Under the pieces are notes generated by a model. The model was not told the origin of the DNA and made no database searches. It was given only the letters and a program-made list of their open reading frames with translations. From Holacanthus passer (taxonomy: Eukaryota; Chordata; Actinopteri; Pomacanthidae), in the NCBI GenBank assembly GCA_025331565.1, contig JAFREQ010000030.1, positions 4,898,001 to 4,962,000 of the forward strand: a DNA stretch of 64,000 nt, written 5' to 3'. Of the stretch, positions 10,811 through 22,500 are shown piece by piece (positions within the stretch are counted from its first letter, which is position 1; every line of letters starts with the position of its first letter). A program made the position numbers and the translations under genes.

Positions 10811-11611
10811 TTTCAAATTAATATATATCAAAAGGGATTAGCATGTTATCACATTCTGTTTTATTCACATTTTTGTGTATAATCGATGAAATGGAATTAA
10901 TTGTTTCAGTTCTACATTTTATGGCTGTCATTTTGCTAACTCTGCCACAAAGCAAAGGCTCATTAGGCCATGTGCTAAGAACATATGTTGTGGTGCATAG
11001 ACAGCACCCTCTCTGGACCCTAATGGCTCAAGACAGCCAGGGCCAGCCATAGCTCACATGATACCAAGTTTGTCATCAAAATGTTTTTCACCAGTATCCC
11101 TATAACTTCTCTTGTACAGTACATCCCATTCTCAATATTAAGGCTCCACCTATTGGATGATGTGTGCAATATTATAGGTTTTACTACACTTAATTACTGT
11201 GATTTTTGGGGCTGATAAGTCTATGATAAGGCCAAGGCTATGATCAAAGCAGTGGCTGTGTGAGTGGCTGTGCAGGCCAGTAGGTGGCACTGTTAGCTAT
11301 AGTTCCTTCATATATATGTTACAGTTAATTGTTAGATAACTTTTGCTTTGGAGTGTCATAATGTATGTTTTTAATCTGCAAACTAAATAGTCAGATAATT
11401 TAGATACAAGACTAAAGGTTCAGTACTTTTATCAGAAATATGGTGCCATGGTGGTCCTAAACTGATTTTTTTGTTTATCAGAATTGGGTTTTCTTTCTTT
11501 TTTCGTTCTTAAAAAAAAAAAAAGTAATTATATAGCATATATACTCTAACAAAGCACCAGTCAAACTTTATAATTTTCAAATGTTGACTTGAAAAACTTG
11601 ACTTGAAAAAT
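10811..11611. other. Intergenic spacer, no gene seen
   Basis: AT-rich sequence between the Tc1 relic and the second 331-base repeat. An A-run lies at 11511-11523. No splice-bounded frames or RNA genes were recognised. Confidence 0.5.
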
Positions 11612-11942
11612 GCCTTTAATGCTTGTAACAAATAAATAGCTAAAAAGTAATCATTCTTAATCATAAACTGACTCTTCACTTATCTCTTTATTTGATCCTT
11701 TCTCTAATCTTATTGTTTGTTTGTTTTCTTCTTTTATAACATGAACTTTTAATGTTTTCAGTTGCCATACTGTGTTGTTACTTTGTAAACAGTGTATGTT
11801 TTCATGCTGCCTTGCTGCAGAAAGAATTTCCTTTTTGTGGGACAATTAAGATCTTAACTAAATTTTGACAGAACATTTTCTAAATCTGAAACAGAATCAG
11901 TACTGCACTTGTTTTATAACCGCTGGTAGAGTCAACGGTTAC
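11612..11942. mobile_element. 331-bp dispersed repeat, copy 2
   Basis: Direct repeat of 8435-8802 with one internal deletion and few substitutions. Its flanks show no obvious target duplication. Confidence 0.7.
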
Positions 11943-12139
11943 TACTCTTGTAGTTTGCTTTTTTATTATTCAATCATTCATTTATTTATTTGAAAAGGCC
12001 TGTATGGTTTTGTTTTCATCTGTTCCTACTAACAAGTTCGCAGCTGTTCTGTATCATAGACTGTATAAAACTATATGCAGACCTCTGTTTACTGGACTCC
12101 TTCCTCCTTGTCAATAAAGTTTGGTTGTGAAAAGGTGAA

Positions 12140-12306
12140 GGGGCGGGGCCTCTGTATTGTCGTCACTTCTCTAAACTCAGCATTGTCCGCTAATTTCAAC
12201 AGCGCGCCGCCGGCTTCTGCACGAGAGAGCAGTTGATAAACAGCTCGTCTGAACGCCCGAAGTTCTTTGTTCGTTTTCAGCCGTAGCTACAAGCTTAAAC
12301 TTCACG
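12140..12306 (+). promoter_or_regulatory. alyref: Promoter and 5' UTR region of alyref
   Basis: A GC box (GGGGCGGGGCC, 12140-12150) is followed by CpG-bearing sequence (gcgcgccgccgg near 12201) and a leader running into the start codon at 12307. There is no TATA box at the expected distance. This is a typical housekeeping promoter; the start of transcription is not determined. Confidence 0.5.
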
Positions 12307-14250
12307 ATGGCCGATAAGATGAATATGTCTCTGGACGACATTATCAAGCTGAACAAGAAGGGAGGCAGCGGCCGCGGAGGAGGCTCTTCCAGGCCGGGCG
12401 GAAGTTCAGGTCGGGCCGGTGGATCGTCGAGGCCGGCGCGGAGTCGACAGAGTAACTTCAACCGTGAGAAAAGCAACAGATCCACACCGTACACCAGGGT
12501 ATGAAAGAGAAGCAGCTCAAATGGAACATGAATGGAAATGAAAGTAATGTGGCCGAGTGTTTGATAATGCGTTGTTGGTGGCTTTTTGGCCGCGGTTAGC
12601 CTCACATGATAATGGACTTCCCCTGGCTAACGTTAGCCTGGTTAGCAGCGAACAGGGGGAGAAGCTAGAAATCGTGAATTACCTGAGAGAAATGTCCCAT
12701 GACCCGATTTTTGCTCAAGATGGCTGCTGTGTGTGAAGATGTTCTGTGAGACGTTGTCCTCAGGTGAGGAGGATCAGCTGCTGCTCGCCAGTGTCCTTGC
12801 ATGAAAATATTGTTGAAAAACGTTCGTTTCAAAAATGGCCACGGAGTGAAAATACTGTTGCTTCAACACATCCTTTGTTTTCTATGGACTTGAACGGTTT
12901 TCATCTACTACAGTCAAAACTCACCACCTTGATGGCGCAGGAAGGTTTTCTTTGTTTTGCCGTTGGGGAAAAGCCAGAGGGCATTTTTTGGATGGACTCT
13001 TCTCATATTTGGTTCTTCCTTGGTATCATCTCCTTAATCAAGCCTATTGTGTAGCCAACAGACATGAGTATTTCAGTGAGAATCGCCCTGATGTTGATGA
13101 ATTTGTGCTAATAATAGTAGTAAGCTAGTAATATTTATCTGCTCACAATGCCAGAACACGTGGAACCTGAATACAGTGTTGTTTTCTTTTGTTGCTCTTC
13201 ACAGCCCAGAGAGTTACCAGACAAATGGCAGCATGACATGTTTGAGGAGCACGCTGGTGAACGTAGAAGGCCAAGCACAGGAGCTGAGAGAAGTGTAGAA
13301 AGTAGTGGCAAGCTGCTGGTCTCCAATCTGGACTTTGGCGTCTCTGACTCAGATATCAAGGTAATTTGCTAAGCCCAATTAATCCACTTTTCTAGCATCA
13401 ATGTGTCGTGAACGTGGCTGATGTTTTTTTTACTTTTCTCCCCAGGAGTTGTTTGCTGAGTTTGGGGAATTAAAGAAAGCAACTGTACACTACGACCGCT
13501 CTGGTCGCAGTAAAGGAACTGCGGATGTTCACTTTGATAATAAGGCAGATGCACTCAAAGCCATGAAGCACTATAATGGTGTCCCACTTGACGGTGAGGA
13601 TTCGGTTCTCATGCTACATTGGCATTGTCATACTGTGGCTGTTTCTCCAGAAGTAATTAAGAAAAATGCTAAACTTTCATTTATTTGTTTTTTTAGGTCG
13701 CCCCATGAAAATCCAGCAAGTGACCTCAGAGGCTGATACACAGAGCAGACAATCTACACAAAGGTAAGACATAAGTATAAGTAAAAGTGGCCATGCAGTC
13801 TGAATGCAGGAATAAGCTATTGAGTTTGGGAAGATGGATAATTGTGAATTATGGCGGGACAGCGAACAAACATTTATAAACCACTCTGCTAACAGTCACA
13901 ATATGTACGTACCAGCGATTGGAGGTTATTAGATTCATTTACTGTAAGCATATGGCCAATAATCATATTTTTTTCTTTTAGCAGGGGATTCGACCGGAGC
14001 AGGCTTGGACAGCCCAAGTTCGAAAGGAGTGAAAGGGGTGAAAGGAGGCAAGGTGGAGGTTTCAGAGGTCGGGGAAGAGGAGGCGGAAACAGACCCCAAC
14101 TTTCTGCTGAGGAGTTGGATGCCCAGTTAGATGCTTACAATGCCAAAGTATGTACACAATTTTATGTTAGGTATTTTGATCATGCTGTGAACATTTATTG
14201 ATAAACTAATAACCACATTTCTCATTAAGTTTCAGATGGACACCAGTTAG
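12307..14250 (+). CDS. alyref: Aly/REF mRNA export factor
   Basis: Six exons: 12307-12498, 13205-13360, 13446-13593, 13697-13763, 13985-14147 and 14236-14250; 246 aa (human about 257-264). The N-terminus MADKMNMSLDDIIKLNKKG is the UAP56/DDX39B-binding motif, followed by a Gly/Arg-rich RNA-binding arm. The RRM spans about 99-175, with RNP2 LLVSNL at 101-106 and RNP1 KGTADVHF at 139-146. A second RGG region (FRGRGRGGG) leads to the C-terminal binding motif LSAEELDAQLDAYNAK and the last exon, MDTS. The protein joins the TREX complex and hands spliced mRNA to NXF1 in the nucleus. Intron 4 ends in a tandem TAGCAG acceptor, so a form with one extra Ser is possible. The gene is divergent from anapc11, as in human. 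Identity is firm. Confidence 0.95.
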
Positions 14251-14642
14251 AAGCGCACAAAGAGGATGCTGCTCCCGTCTTGTTTTTTGTTTTGTATTTT
14301 TAAAATCTGATTAATTGAATTTGTTGCTCGGATCTTATTACTCTTTTGTCATGAAGCCATTTTATTGTATGGACCATTATATTCTGTTGATTTTAATATT
14401 TCTCAGTATTTTTGTAGCCATGTTTTCTGGGGCAGTTTTATGATTTAAGGGTTTTTCTCCTAGACCACCAGCTCCTGTACTCTTTTCCTAATGTACGGAC
14501 ACTGATTTTTTTTTTTTTTTTAATCACGTAAATGGTTTGACAGACTGTTTATTGTAATGTTAAAATGCTAAATGCTGTAGTTATACTTCTGCCACTTGGT
14601 ACTGTACACTTGACATATGGACATATTTCAAAGAGTTTTGTA

Positions 14643-14649
14643 CATAAAA
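14643..14649 (+). terminator. alyref: Possible weak poly(A) signal of alyref
   Basis: No AATAAA occurs in the first 390 bases after the stop codon. A CATAAA-type variant at about 14643 is followed by GT-rich sequence at 14664-14680. A canonical AATAAA at 14937-14942 is the alternative end. Neither is proven. Confidence 0.3.
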
Positions 14650-14659
14650 AAATCTATTG

Positions 14660-15330
14660 AATCGTCTGTCTGGTGTCTATTTAGAAATGTCCCTTCCTGA
14701 AAGAATGAAACTAGAAAGTTTCATCACTCTTGACTGGGATAGTATCTGCATTTTAGAAATGAATGAAATCCAAATGTGACTAAATCAAAACAGGGTTGTG
14801 CCATATTTTTCTTTGGCTAATTCAGATGTCTTTGGCAGTGCTAGTGAAAGCCCATTTTAAAGCAAGGCTGTTGATGCTGAGTTATGGTCACAAGCGACAA
14901 TCATGGGATAATGATAAATTATGCTAAAACTAATAGAATAAAAAACTAATAGACAAGGATAATGTCAGCGACACAGTATCATCTGCCAAGACCTTTTGGA
15001 CTTGAGCCACTATTAGCTGCTGATCATACTAAACCAAATGGCTGTGGCAGCTTTTCATTTGTTAGAGGATTCCATCTAGTCTTATTCTAATGGTTATTTA
15101 AACCAATTTGTAAAAATAGCTTGATCACTATTGAGACACCTTTATTATAAACATTAATCTGAAGTATCCTGGTGGTCTCAGTGGGTTAAATGTCAGTGAG
15201 AGCACGTGACTAGGATATAACCAGTGTTTATCCCTTGCACATCGCCTGAAGAATGAAAGTAGAGTATTATAAACTCTAAATTTTCTGTGTATATATCGTA
15301 GACTGTATAAACGTATATACACAAGAGCTC
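14660..15330. other. Intergenic alyref to arhgdia; no gene seen
   Basis: AT-rich spacer with short dispersed-repeat debris. The phrase 'tagactgtataaa' near 15300 also occurs near 12060, upstream of alyref, and in a variant form at 52522. Confidence 0.45.
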
Positions 15331-15339
15331 AATGAAACC

Positions 15340-15537
15340 GGGCTTCCTGGTGGCGCGCGCTCTCCGGTGTACGTCATGTGCGTGCTGCGTGTGCGGACCC
15401 GTTCCCGGAAGCTCGCAGCGCGGGCGACGCACGGGGCGGCGCCGTTCCCTTGTTCGCCATACTTGCACAGGAGCGCAGAGCAACGAAACGCACTTACTGC
15501 AAAGGCACCTGAAATCACCGCTGCACATAATATAAAG
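15340..15537 (+). promoter_or_regulatory. arhgdia: CpG-rich promoter and non-coding exon 1 of arhgdia
   Basis: Dense CpG from about 15345 to 15500 in an otherwise AT-rich window, with an ETS-type CCGGAA near 15405. A strong donor (AAAG|GTAAGT) sits at 15537/15538. The next plausible acceptor in frame order is 19580, two bases before the arhgdia start codon, so this is very likely the 5' UTR exon followed by a 4 kb first intron. The start of transcription is not determined. Confidence 0.65.
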
Positions 15538-17794
15538 GTAAGTCTCGTTGGTGCCGAGTCCAGCTGATAGCACTGTTTCTAGAATAATCCTATCCGGCGC
15601 ACATCGCTGGAGCCGCTTTGATTTCACTCCTGCTCTCCATCAACTGATGATAACTTGTCAGGCTAACGTTAGCCGCAGCCTCTGGTTAGCTTGACTGGAT
15701 TGTTCCCAGCGAAACCAGCTAGCCACTTGTCTCCCTCTCCAGTCCCACCCTGTGTGAGGGGGGTCGGCGCCAAGAAAAGTTGAGCCCCATTGTTGAGTAT
15801 AAATCAATTAAATCACTCTGGCTGGTTCAGTTTTAGCAGCTAGTGGTGTGCTGTCAACATCGGTATGTTAGCCGGCTCCGTGAAGAGATGCCAGTCTGCA
15901 GCAGCGGCGGTGTTAGCTAGCCACAGTCATTACATGGAAGTTGTATGGCTATGGTAGCTGCGGGTAGCCTCTTGACAGCAATCTTGACTTGACACACTTG
16001 TGGTGGACATTACATAATTCATAGCATTTGCAAAAGGCCACAATCGTGTCAACATAGCTCACTTCTTTCAGGAAACCACTGATTTATTTGGTTACACTCA
16101 TTCCTAAAAGCTGTGATTTGTGATCACGTTTGAAAAAAACAACAAAAAAAGCATTTATCACAATGGGAAAACATGAATATGACTTTTGTTTACATCTGTT
16201 TTGTATTTGTCTGTATTAGTCGACATATATGCTTTGTATGAGGCCAGCAGAAAGAGAAAGAGGGGGCTGGATAGAGACTCCTGCTGCCTGGAGTTTGTTA
16301 TTGTTCAATACTGGCATAGATTTAGTCAGAAGAAGCCCAGAGCAGACAGAAGAGGTAAACTTCAGTCAGACTCCAGACTCCTGGACTCTTCCTCTGTGTA
16401 CGTGGATTTGAAGTTTCCTGTCTTGTTCAGCGAGCCATTTGCCTGCTAAGGGCTGTGTCTTCCCCTCCAGCTGGGTGGGGTGGGCCTGTCAAATTGGATT
16501 CCAGTGCAATCCTGAAATTTCTCAATGTTGATGTTTTGCATGACAGAACTTGACCTTTTTTTCTTTTTCTTTTTCTTTTTTTAGTTGTGGTTAAGTCCTT
16601 CTTAAGTCCTTTGTCTTTGAACCTGTTTCACCTGTAGAAATAAAGCACGCATGGACAGGTGGAACAGGATGATCAAGAAATCATATTGCTGTTTAGGAAG
16701 TTAAACATTTGAGTGAACATGACAAATCGTGAACATGCCTCATAAAGGCAAACTTTCTGCTGCCGCAGCCATGTACAGGGACCCTTTTCATCTAAAGAGA
16801 AGGGAAGATGATTTTTACACCACAGTGACAAAGAGTTCAATGCCAGCAGTTACATAATGCATTCAGTCTGAAGCCCCCTCCCCCACCAGCACCTCTCCTG
16901 TCATTACAAACCGCCTTGATCCATATTTTGTCTCTTGTGGATATCAAATTTTGTTATGCAAAACAGTGGAGTGCATTTTGAGATCAAAAGATTGTTCAGT
17001 AAAGAGTCTGAACTTTGCTGCAGTGTTTTGTTTTATCACCCATCCTCTATTGAGTCTTCAGCATTTCCATTAAGGTTGACTGATATTTAAAGTCACTTAG
17101 TTCTTCTCCCCAAGGTACTGTGGAACTTGCCTCGACTAAACCATATTAAAAAATTGTATCAGAAAAGGAATCTTGGATTGTCACAGAATGGGAGATTTGA
17201 TCATAGTGCAGCCAGTTGAGGTTTAATTTCAGCATAAGAATATTTTACAGATGCTCTCCAAGCTGAATTAATGACTCGTTACTGGTTCCTCCTCTTTGTG
17301 TAGTGTTGGAATAGTAATAGTGCGTGGAAATTTTTTGGACCCTGCTCAGGCATGTCTTTGACTACAGCCTCAAGCTCTCAGTCGGCAGAGTTTGCTCCTT
17401 TACTGCTCGCAGACATTCCTTTGTCAGTTTGGGCAGGTCAGAGGAGATACCCAGGAAGAGGTATGCTCAGATTTTCTCACTTCAAACCAGAAGGAGGAAT
17501 CTCTATAGTGATAATCCCAACAGCCTTTGCTGAATATGACACGATTATTGTGATTTATGGCAACTCAAGACAGACAGACAGAAAATACTTTTTGTGCTCC
17601 CTTATTCATATCATATATACAGTTGGTTGTGCGGCCGTACTATCAGTCGCACAGTTTATTTCACTGTGGTTGAAGGTGGCTGCTGAAAGCATTTAAATCC
17701 CTCAGTGGTTACTGTTGTTGTTGTATAATGTAGTAGGTAGATAGTTATTAATGCATTATTACTAGCTTACAACTGTGTAGTCAGGAAAAAGATA

Positions 17795-18225
17795 AAAACT
17801 ACAATCAACAATCCAAAACATTGGAGACTAAGAAAACCAGCAAATGCTCACAATTGAGTAATTTCTCTTAAAAAAATTACTTAAAGATGGATTATCAAAA
17901 TAGTTGTACATCAGGGCTTCAATTAACAGTTAATTACATTATAATCAAATCTGTAGGTTATATTCATTATATTCATTACATTATATTTCCAATCATTAGT
18001 TCAAAACCTAAAGATAGAAGAATAAGTGTATAATTATAAAATAGAGAAAAGCAAAAAAATCCTCAAATTTGAGAATCTGGAACCATAGATTGTTTTGCAA
18101 TGCATTTAGCCTAAAAAGGACTTAAATGATTAATCAGTTATCAAAATGGTGGCTGATGATTGGGCACAATGCTTTTCTATTGGTAAACTGACTGGTTAAT
18201 TAGGGAGTGGCTTCAGCTCCAGTTG
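17795..18225 (+). repeat. Degraded teleost repeat ('attaatc...cagctcc' family), copy 1
   Basis: Resembles a very common non-coding fish repeat whose ends carry 'gattaatc' blocks and whose middle has 'gagaagctggaacca'-type phrases; here 'gagaatctggaaccata' at about 18071. It lies in arhgdia intron 1. A second copy is at about 51203-51458. Family recognised from memory only. Confidence 0.5.
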
Positions 18226-19582
18226 AATGTAAAATGTCTTCGATTGTATCTGCTCTCTGCAAGTCTTTTACAAGTCTACATTTCCATTTGTTCAGGCCAC
18301 CTGAACAGCTGCATATTTGGCACTCTAGTGAAGGATTAGATTCATTGCAGACGCCCAAAGACAGTTTACGTCCTTAATTTACTCTGCTGGTTTTTCCACA
18401 TTACTGCGAGTTAGTGTTGTACACAGAACCACCCATTAAGTTTCTCTCGAAGCAGCCTGGCATAAAATGTTGTTATAATTATTTACAATATTAAAATTGC
18501 TTCACTTAACTGATTAAAGACCAAAACTAAGATGATGTAGGACAATGTAACTTTAAGGAATAGACACAAATTGAAATGATTCAAATGTCTACATTACATT
18601 GCTTGAGTCTTGAGTCGCTGCCTGTTGCGCCTGTGTAATGTTGTGGGTGGGATGGCCTTAATGTGAACGTCAAGTCTTTTGGCATAAACAAAGCTCTTCC
18701 TGCTTTTGTTACTTGTTATGTTTCAGCTGAGGGATTTCTTCCAACACTAACCTTCTTAGCAAGGGATGACCCTGCCATAGTGAAATTCTGGGTGAACAAA
18801 CAAGCTTATTTGCTGTCAAAATGAAACCCATTGGCATAGCATTGATTTATCATTGTCCAGTATCCTTATCTAGTGTTTTATGTGTTCAGTAGTAACCTTG
18901 TGCTTTCACTTCAGATTGTTCTTAACAAAATGATATTTTCCATGCAGGCAAAAAGTCAGCCATGCATGTGAAAAAAACAAAAAAGAAATATACTGCATCA
19001 CCAGAATTTTAAAGCAGTGTGTTGGACACTGTTGTGAGTTTAATGCATGGAACAAGCAGAAGCAGTGAGAGTGAGAGACCTGAAGGTTTGATTAGTCCAT
19101 TAGTCCTGTATAACATCCCTGCAGGCGAATCTATCTCATGCCAAAGCAACACAGCCCTAAATAATGAAAAGGGTGCTTTGTATCATGTGATGCCTGATGC
19201 CTTGTTTGTAACTCTTTTAGTGGTGATGATGCTATTTCAGAGAAATGTGTTCAGATGATGTCACACAGCAGCCAGAGTTAGGTCATCAGCAGCATAAAGA
19301 GAAACGCTGCTGCTGCCGCCTCATAGTCACACATCAGAGCAGCTACACTTTCCATCAGCAGTCCTCGCTTGCATTGTTGTGTCATCTGTTTGTCCTGTGA
19401 CTTGCAACCTCTTCCCCGAGAGGCAAGTGTCCATGAGGAATACAGGAAGAATTCTCTGCATTTAAAATCACACATCACATTTTCTCTTTTTTTCCCCCTC
19501 AGCCTTTTTTTTTACACAATTTATTTTTATGTGCCATTAATGCCCACTATTTTCCTCTCCTTGCACCTGCTCTGTCACAGAC

Positions 19583-22500
19583 ATGGCTGAGGATGAGGTG
19601 ACTCCAGAGCAGCTAGCAGCCATCGCCGCTGAAAACGAGGAGCCAGAGCCGGTCAACTACAAGCCACCGGCGCAGAAGACGGTGAAAGAGATCCACGATC
19701 TGGATAAGGATGATGAAAGCCTACGCAAATATAAGGAAACCCTGCTTGGCTCTGGGGTCACTGAGGCTGGTAATGTAATGCATGTGTGTGTGTGTGTGTG
19801 TGTGTGTTATTTCAACTTAGATAGAGATTGATCGATGGCTGAGATGCAATATTGGTTGTCTTTCCAGATTTTCAGATCCTGTAAGCTAAATCAGACTTGA
19901 AGACAGGAGTTGTGTGTAATCAATATGCATGCTTTCATGGCAACCTGTGACCCAGTATTTTCTAGTATGTTGAACGACTGATAAATCGGTAGGCTGTCTC
20001 TGAGTGATGAGAAAAGGTTGCTTCAGTGGGACTGAGAAGAACTTTAAGTCTAATTAATGCAGAGACTGTCCCAACTACAGAAGAGCTGTCCTGATTTCAG
20101 CTCCCCTGAGCCCACTCATTTAGACTGCTGCTTGTTACAGGACACACACCATATGCAGGCCCCTTGGAAATGTTTGATTCTGGTCGCGTGCATGCGTCTA
20201 CACAAGTGTTGTCACAACAAATACCTGTAAATTAATTGTACACATAAACACAGCTTGAGCCTTACTTGCCATCCTGATGTTATGATTTCTCTGGTCAATA
20301 GGAATTCAACAAAATAGTATGAAACAAGTGATGAGTAAACGGTGGTAAATGCACTGCACAGGTGTTTAATAAGGAGCTGTGAATATACAGTGTTTCCTCA
20401 GGGAAGGTGTGTTTGAAAGCACCTTGGTTGCCTTTATTGAACCATCTGTTTCTTTGATCCTGTCTCAGATCCCAGTGTTCCCAATGTCCAAGTGACCCGA
20501 ATGTCTCTGATCTGTGAAGCCGCCCCAAACCCCTTGGTCCTGGACCTGCAAGGTGAGTCCCTGTTTGGGCTGGTTTACGAAGCAGAAATAAAGATTACTT
20601 ACTTGTTTACTTAAACGTTTGCCTTTTGCCCAAAAAAAGGATGTAACTCGTCAACAATATGCGTCAGTGTCCTCTTGCGTCAAACTAAAAGAGGTCATAG
20701 GCAGCTCTTGTTGATCCAGACATGAATAGTTGAACTAATAATCTACAGTTTGTTACTCCGCCACACTCTCCACACATCATCTCAACACAGAAATGTTTTC
20801 TCCCATGTATTTCTTCTTGTAACTATATTTTTCCCAGTCAAATATAGCATCCCATTGACTGCTGCACTGACTTTGCTTATTTTGATTTTCATCCAACAGT
20901 ACTTCCATCTGTGAAGGTTTGAATCTGTGCTGAGCATGCTGTAAATGAGTCACTGATTGCCCACAGAGGTAGAGAGGTATAGAGGAGGTATATAGATTGG
21001 ATTCCTTTTTCTGTTTGGCTGATGACTGTAGACATGTACTTCCCTTATTCCCACTGACCATTTAGCTGTTAACACCCCTGCCTCTGTAGCCGCTCGTGCC
21101 CCAGCTGGCCTAGATTTGAATCCATCCAGAACGTGCTGTCCTGTGTCTAGATTTCCCTGCATCACTCTTTGATTCTCCTACTTTCTCAGCTCTCTAAATT
21201 AGACCATTCTCATGCCCCCAAAAAAGTATTCTATATTGAAATGAACTCTTGTTAACATAGAAAACTCCCTGAAAAAAACAAATATTTATACCACCATGGG
21301 AGGCTGAAATTCTCTACAACTACAGCTTTTGCATAAATTCTCTTTCTACTTGATAGTAGGGGAAACATGTTGTGCTTTTCAATGAAATGAACTGATGAGC
21401 CACGGGAACTTAAAGTCAGGAATTTTTAATATATTCCTTGGCACCTTGATGTTTGCATTGCCACTTATCTCCAGAACCATGCAGATCTGGCAAGTTAGAC
21501 CTGTAAAAGGCATAAATGGTGTAGTGTGACTGTGATGTTTGAATTGATGTTGGAAAAAGAGACCTGCAGAGGTGGAAAGAGAGAAAACACCAGAAAGGTT
21601 AGACACCCGTCTTCAAAGTAGTAATGACCTCCTGGCTCTGCCCTTTAGACACCCACTCTGCCTCATGTTCTATATTTCAGGCAAGTTAGGAAGTCAGCTA
21701 CAGTACATAACTGATATTTAAAGATTAGTAGCATTTAAAAATCTCATCCCAAGTTCTAGCATCGATACTAGTGAGGAATACTTGTTTTTAGTCTGAGTAA
21801 ATACTGTACACAAGTTGCAAGGCTTCTGTTTGTCTCATGTACGTCCAGTACTGAAAATCCACCTCCACAGTTCTTGGGCCATCATAATAAATTACAACCT
21901 CTGGAACTTGTCAGTGGGCTGGAACTAGGTTCTTGCAGCTGAGATGCAGATGAGTTTTTTTCTGGGCTTCTGGAGATGTTTCTGTGACTTCCTTTAAAGG
22001 TTCAGTACTAATGAAAGGCAGCACCTCGCCACGCAGATAGTTTTGGTTTTATCCCCGCTCTGTCCAGGTTAAGCTTGATAATTAATTGATGTGAATAATT
22101 TGTTGTATATTTGTTTCTTATACTGTATATGTTTAACATTTAGTATATATAACTATATATATTCAGTAGAACAACTCTATCTTTCAAAATGTTCATAGGG
22201 TTCAATAAAATCCTCTGAAACATTGTCAACAAAAACTGAACATCACAAGCTTCACATAAAAAGGATATTTTTTCAGGGCTGTTGGATTAGATTGGATTTG
22301 ATGGTACAGGTGTAACTGATAACTAGTACCTCAGTGTGTATAGCCAGCATCCCCCAAAAAGTAGCAGAAGTCACCCAAAATACTGACAATTGTTTTTGCC
22401 CTTTTAATTCGCATGTCAATACATTTTTTTGAACTGTTGTTTTTGTCATGAGTATTTTCACACAGAACACAAATATTACACATTCAAAAGCGGCGTATTT

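Noticed and set aside
12177..12605. 142-codon minus-strand open frame over alyref exon 1
   Set aside because: Shadow of the GC-rich RGG coding exon; Pro/Leu-rich translation with no family match.
15193..15627. 144-codon minus-strand open frame over the arhgdia CpG region
   Set aside because: Frames stay open by chance in CpG-rich DNA; Arg/Ala-rich with no recognisable motif.
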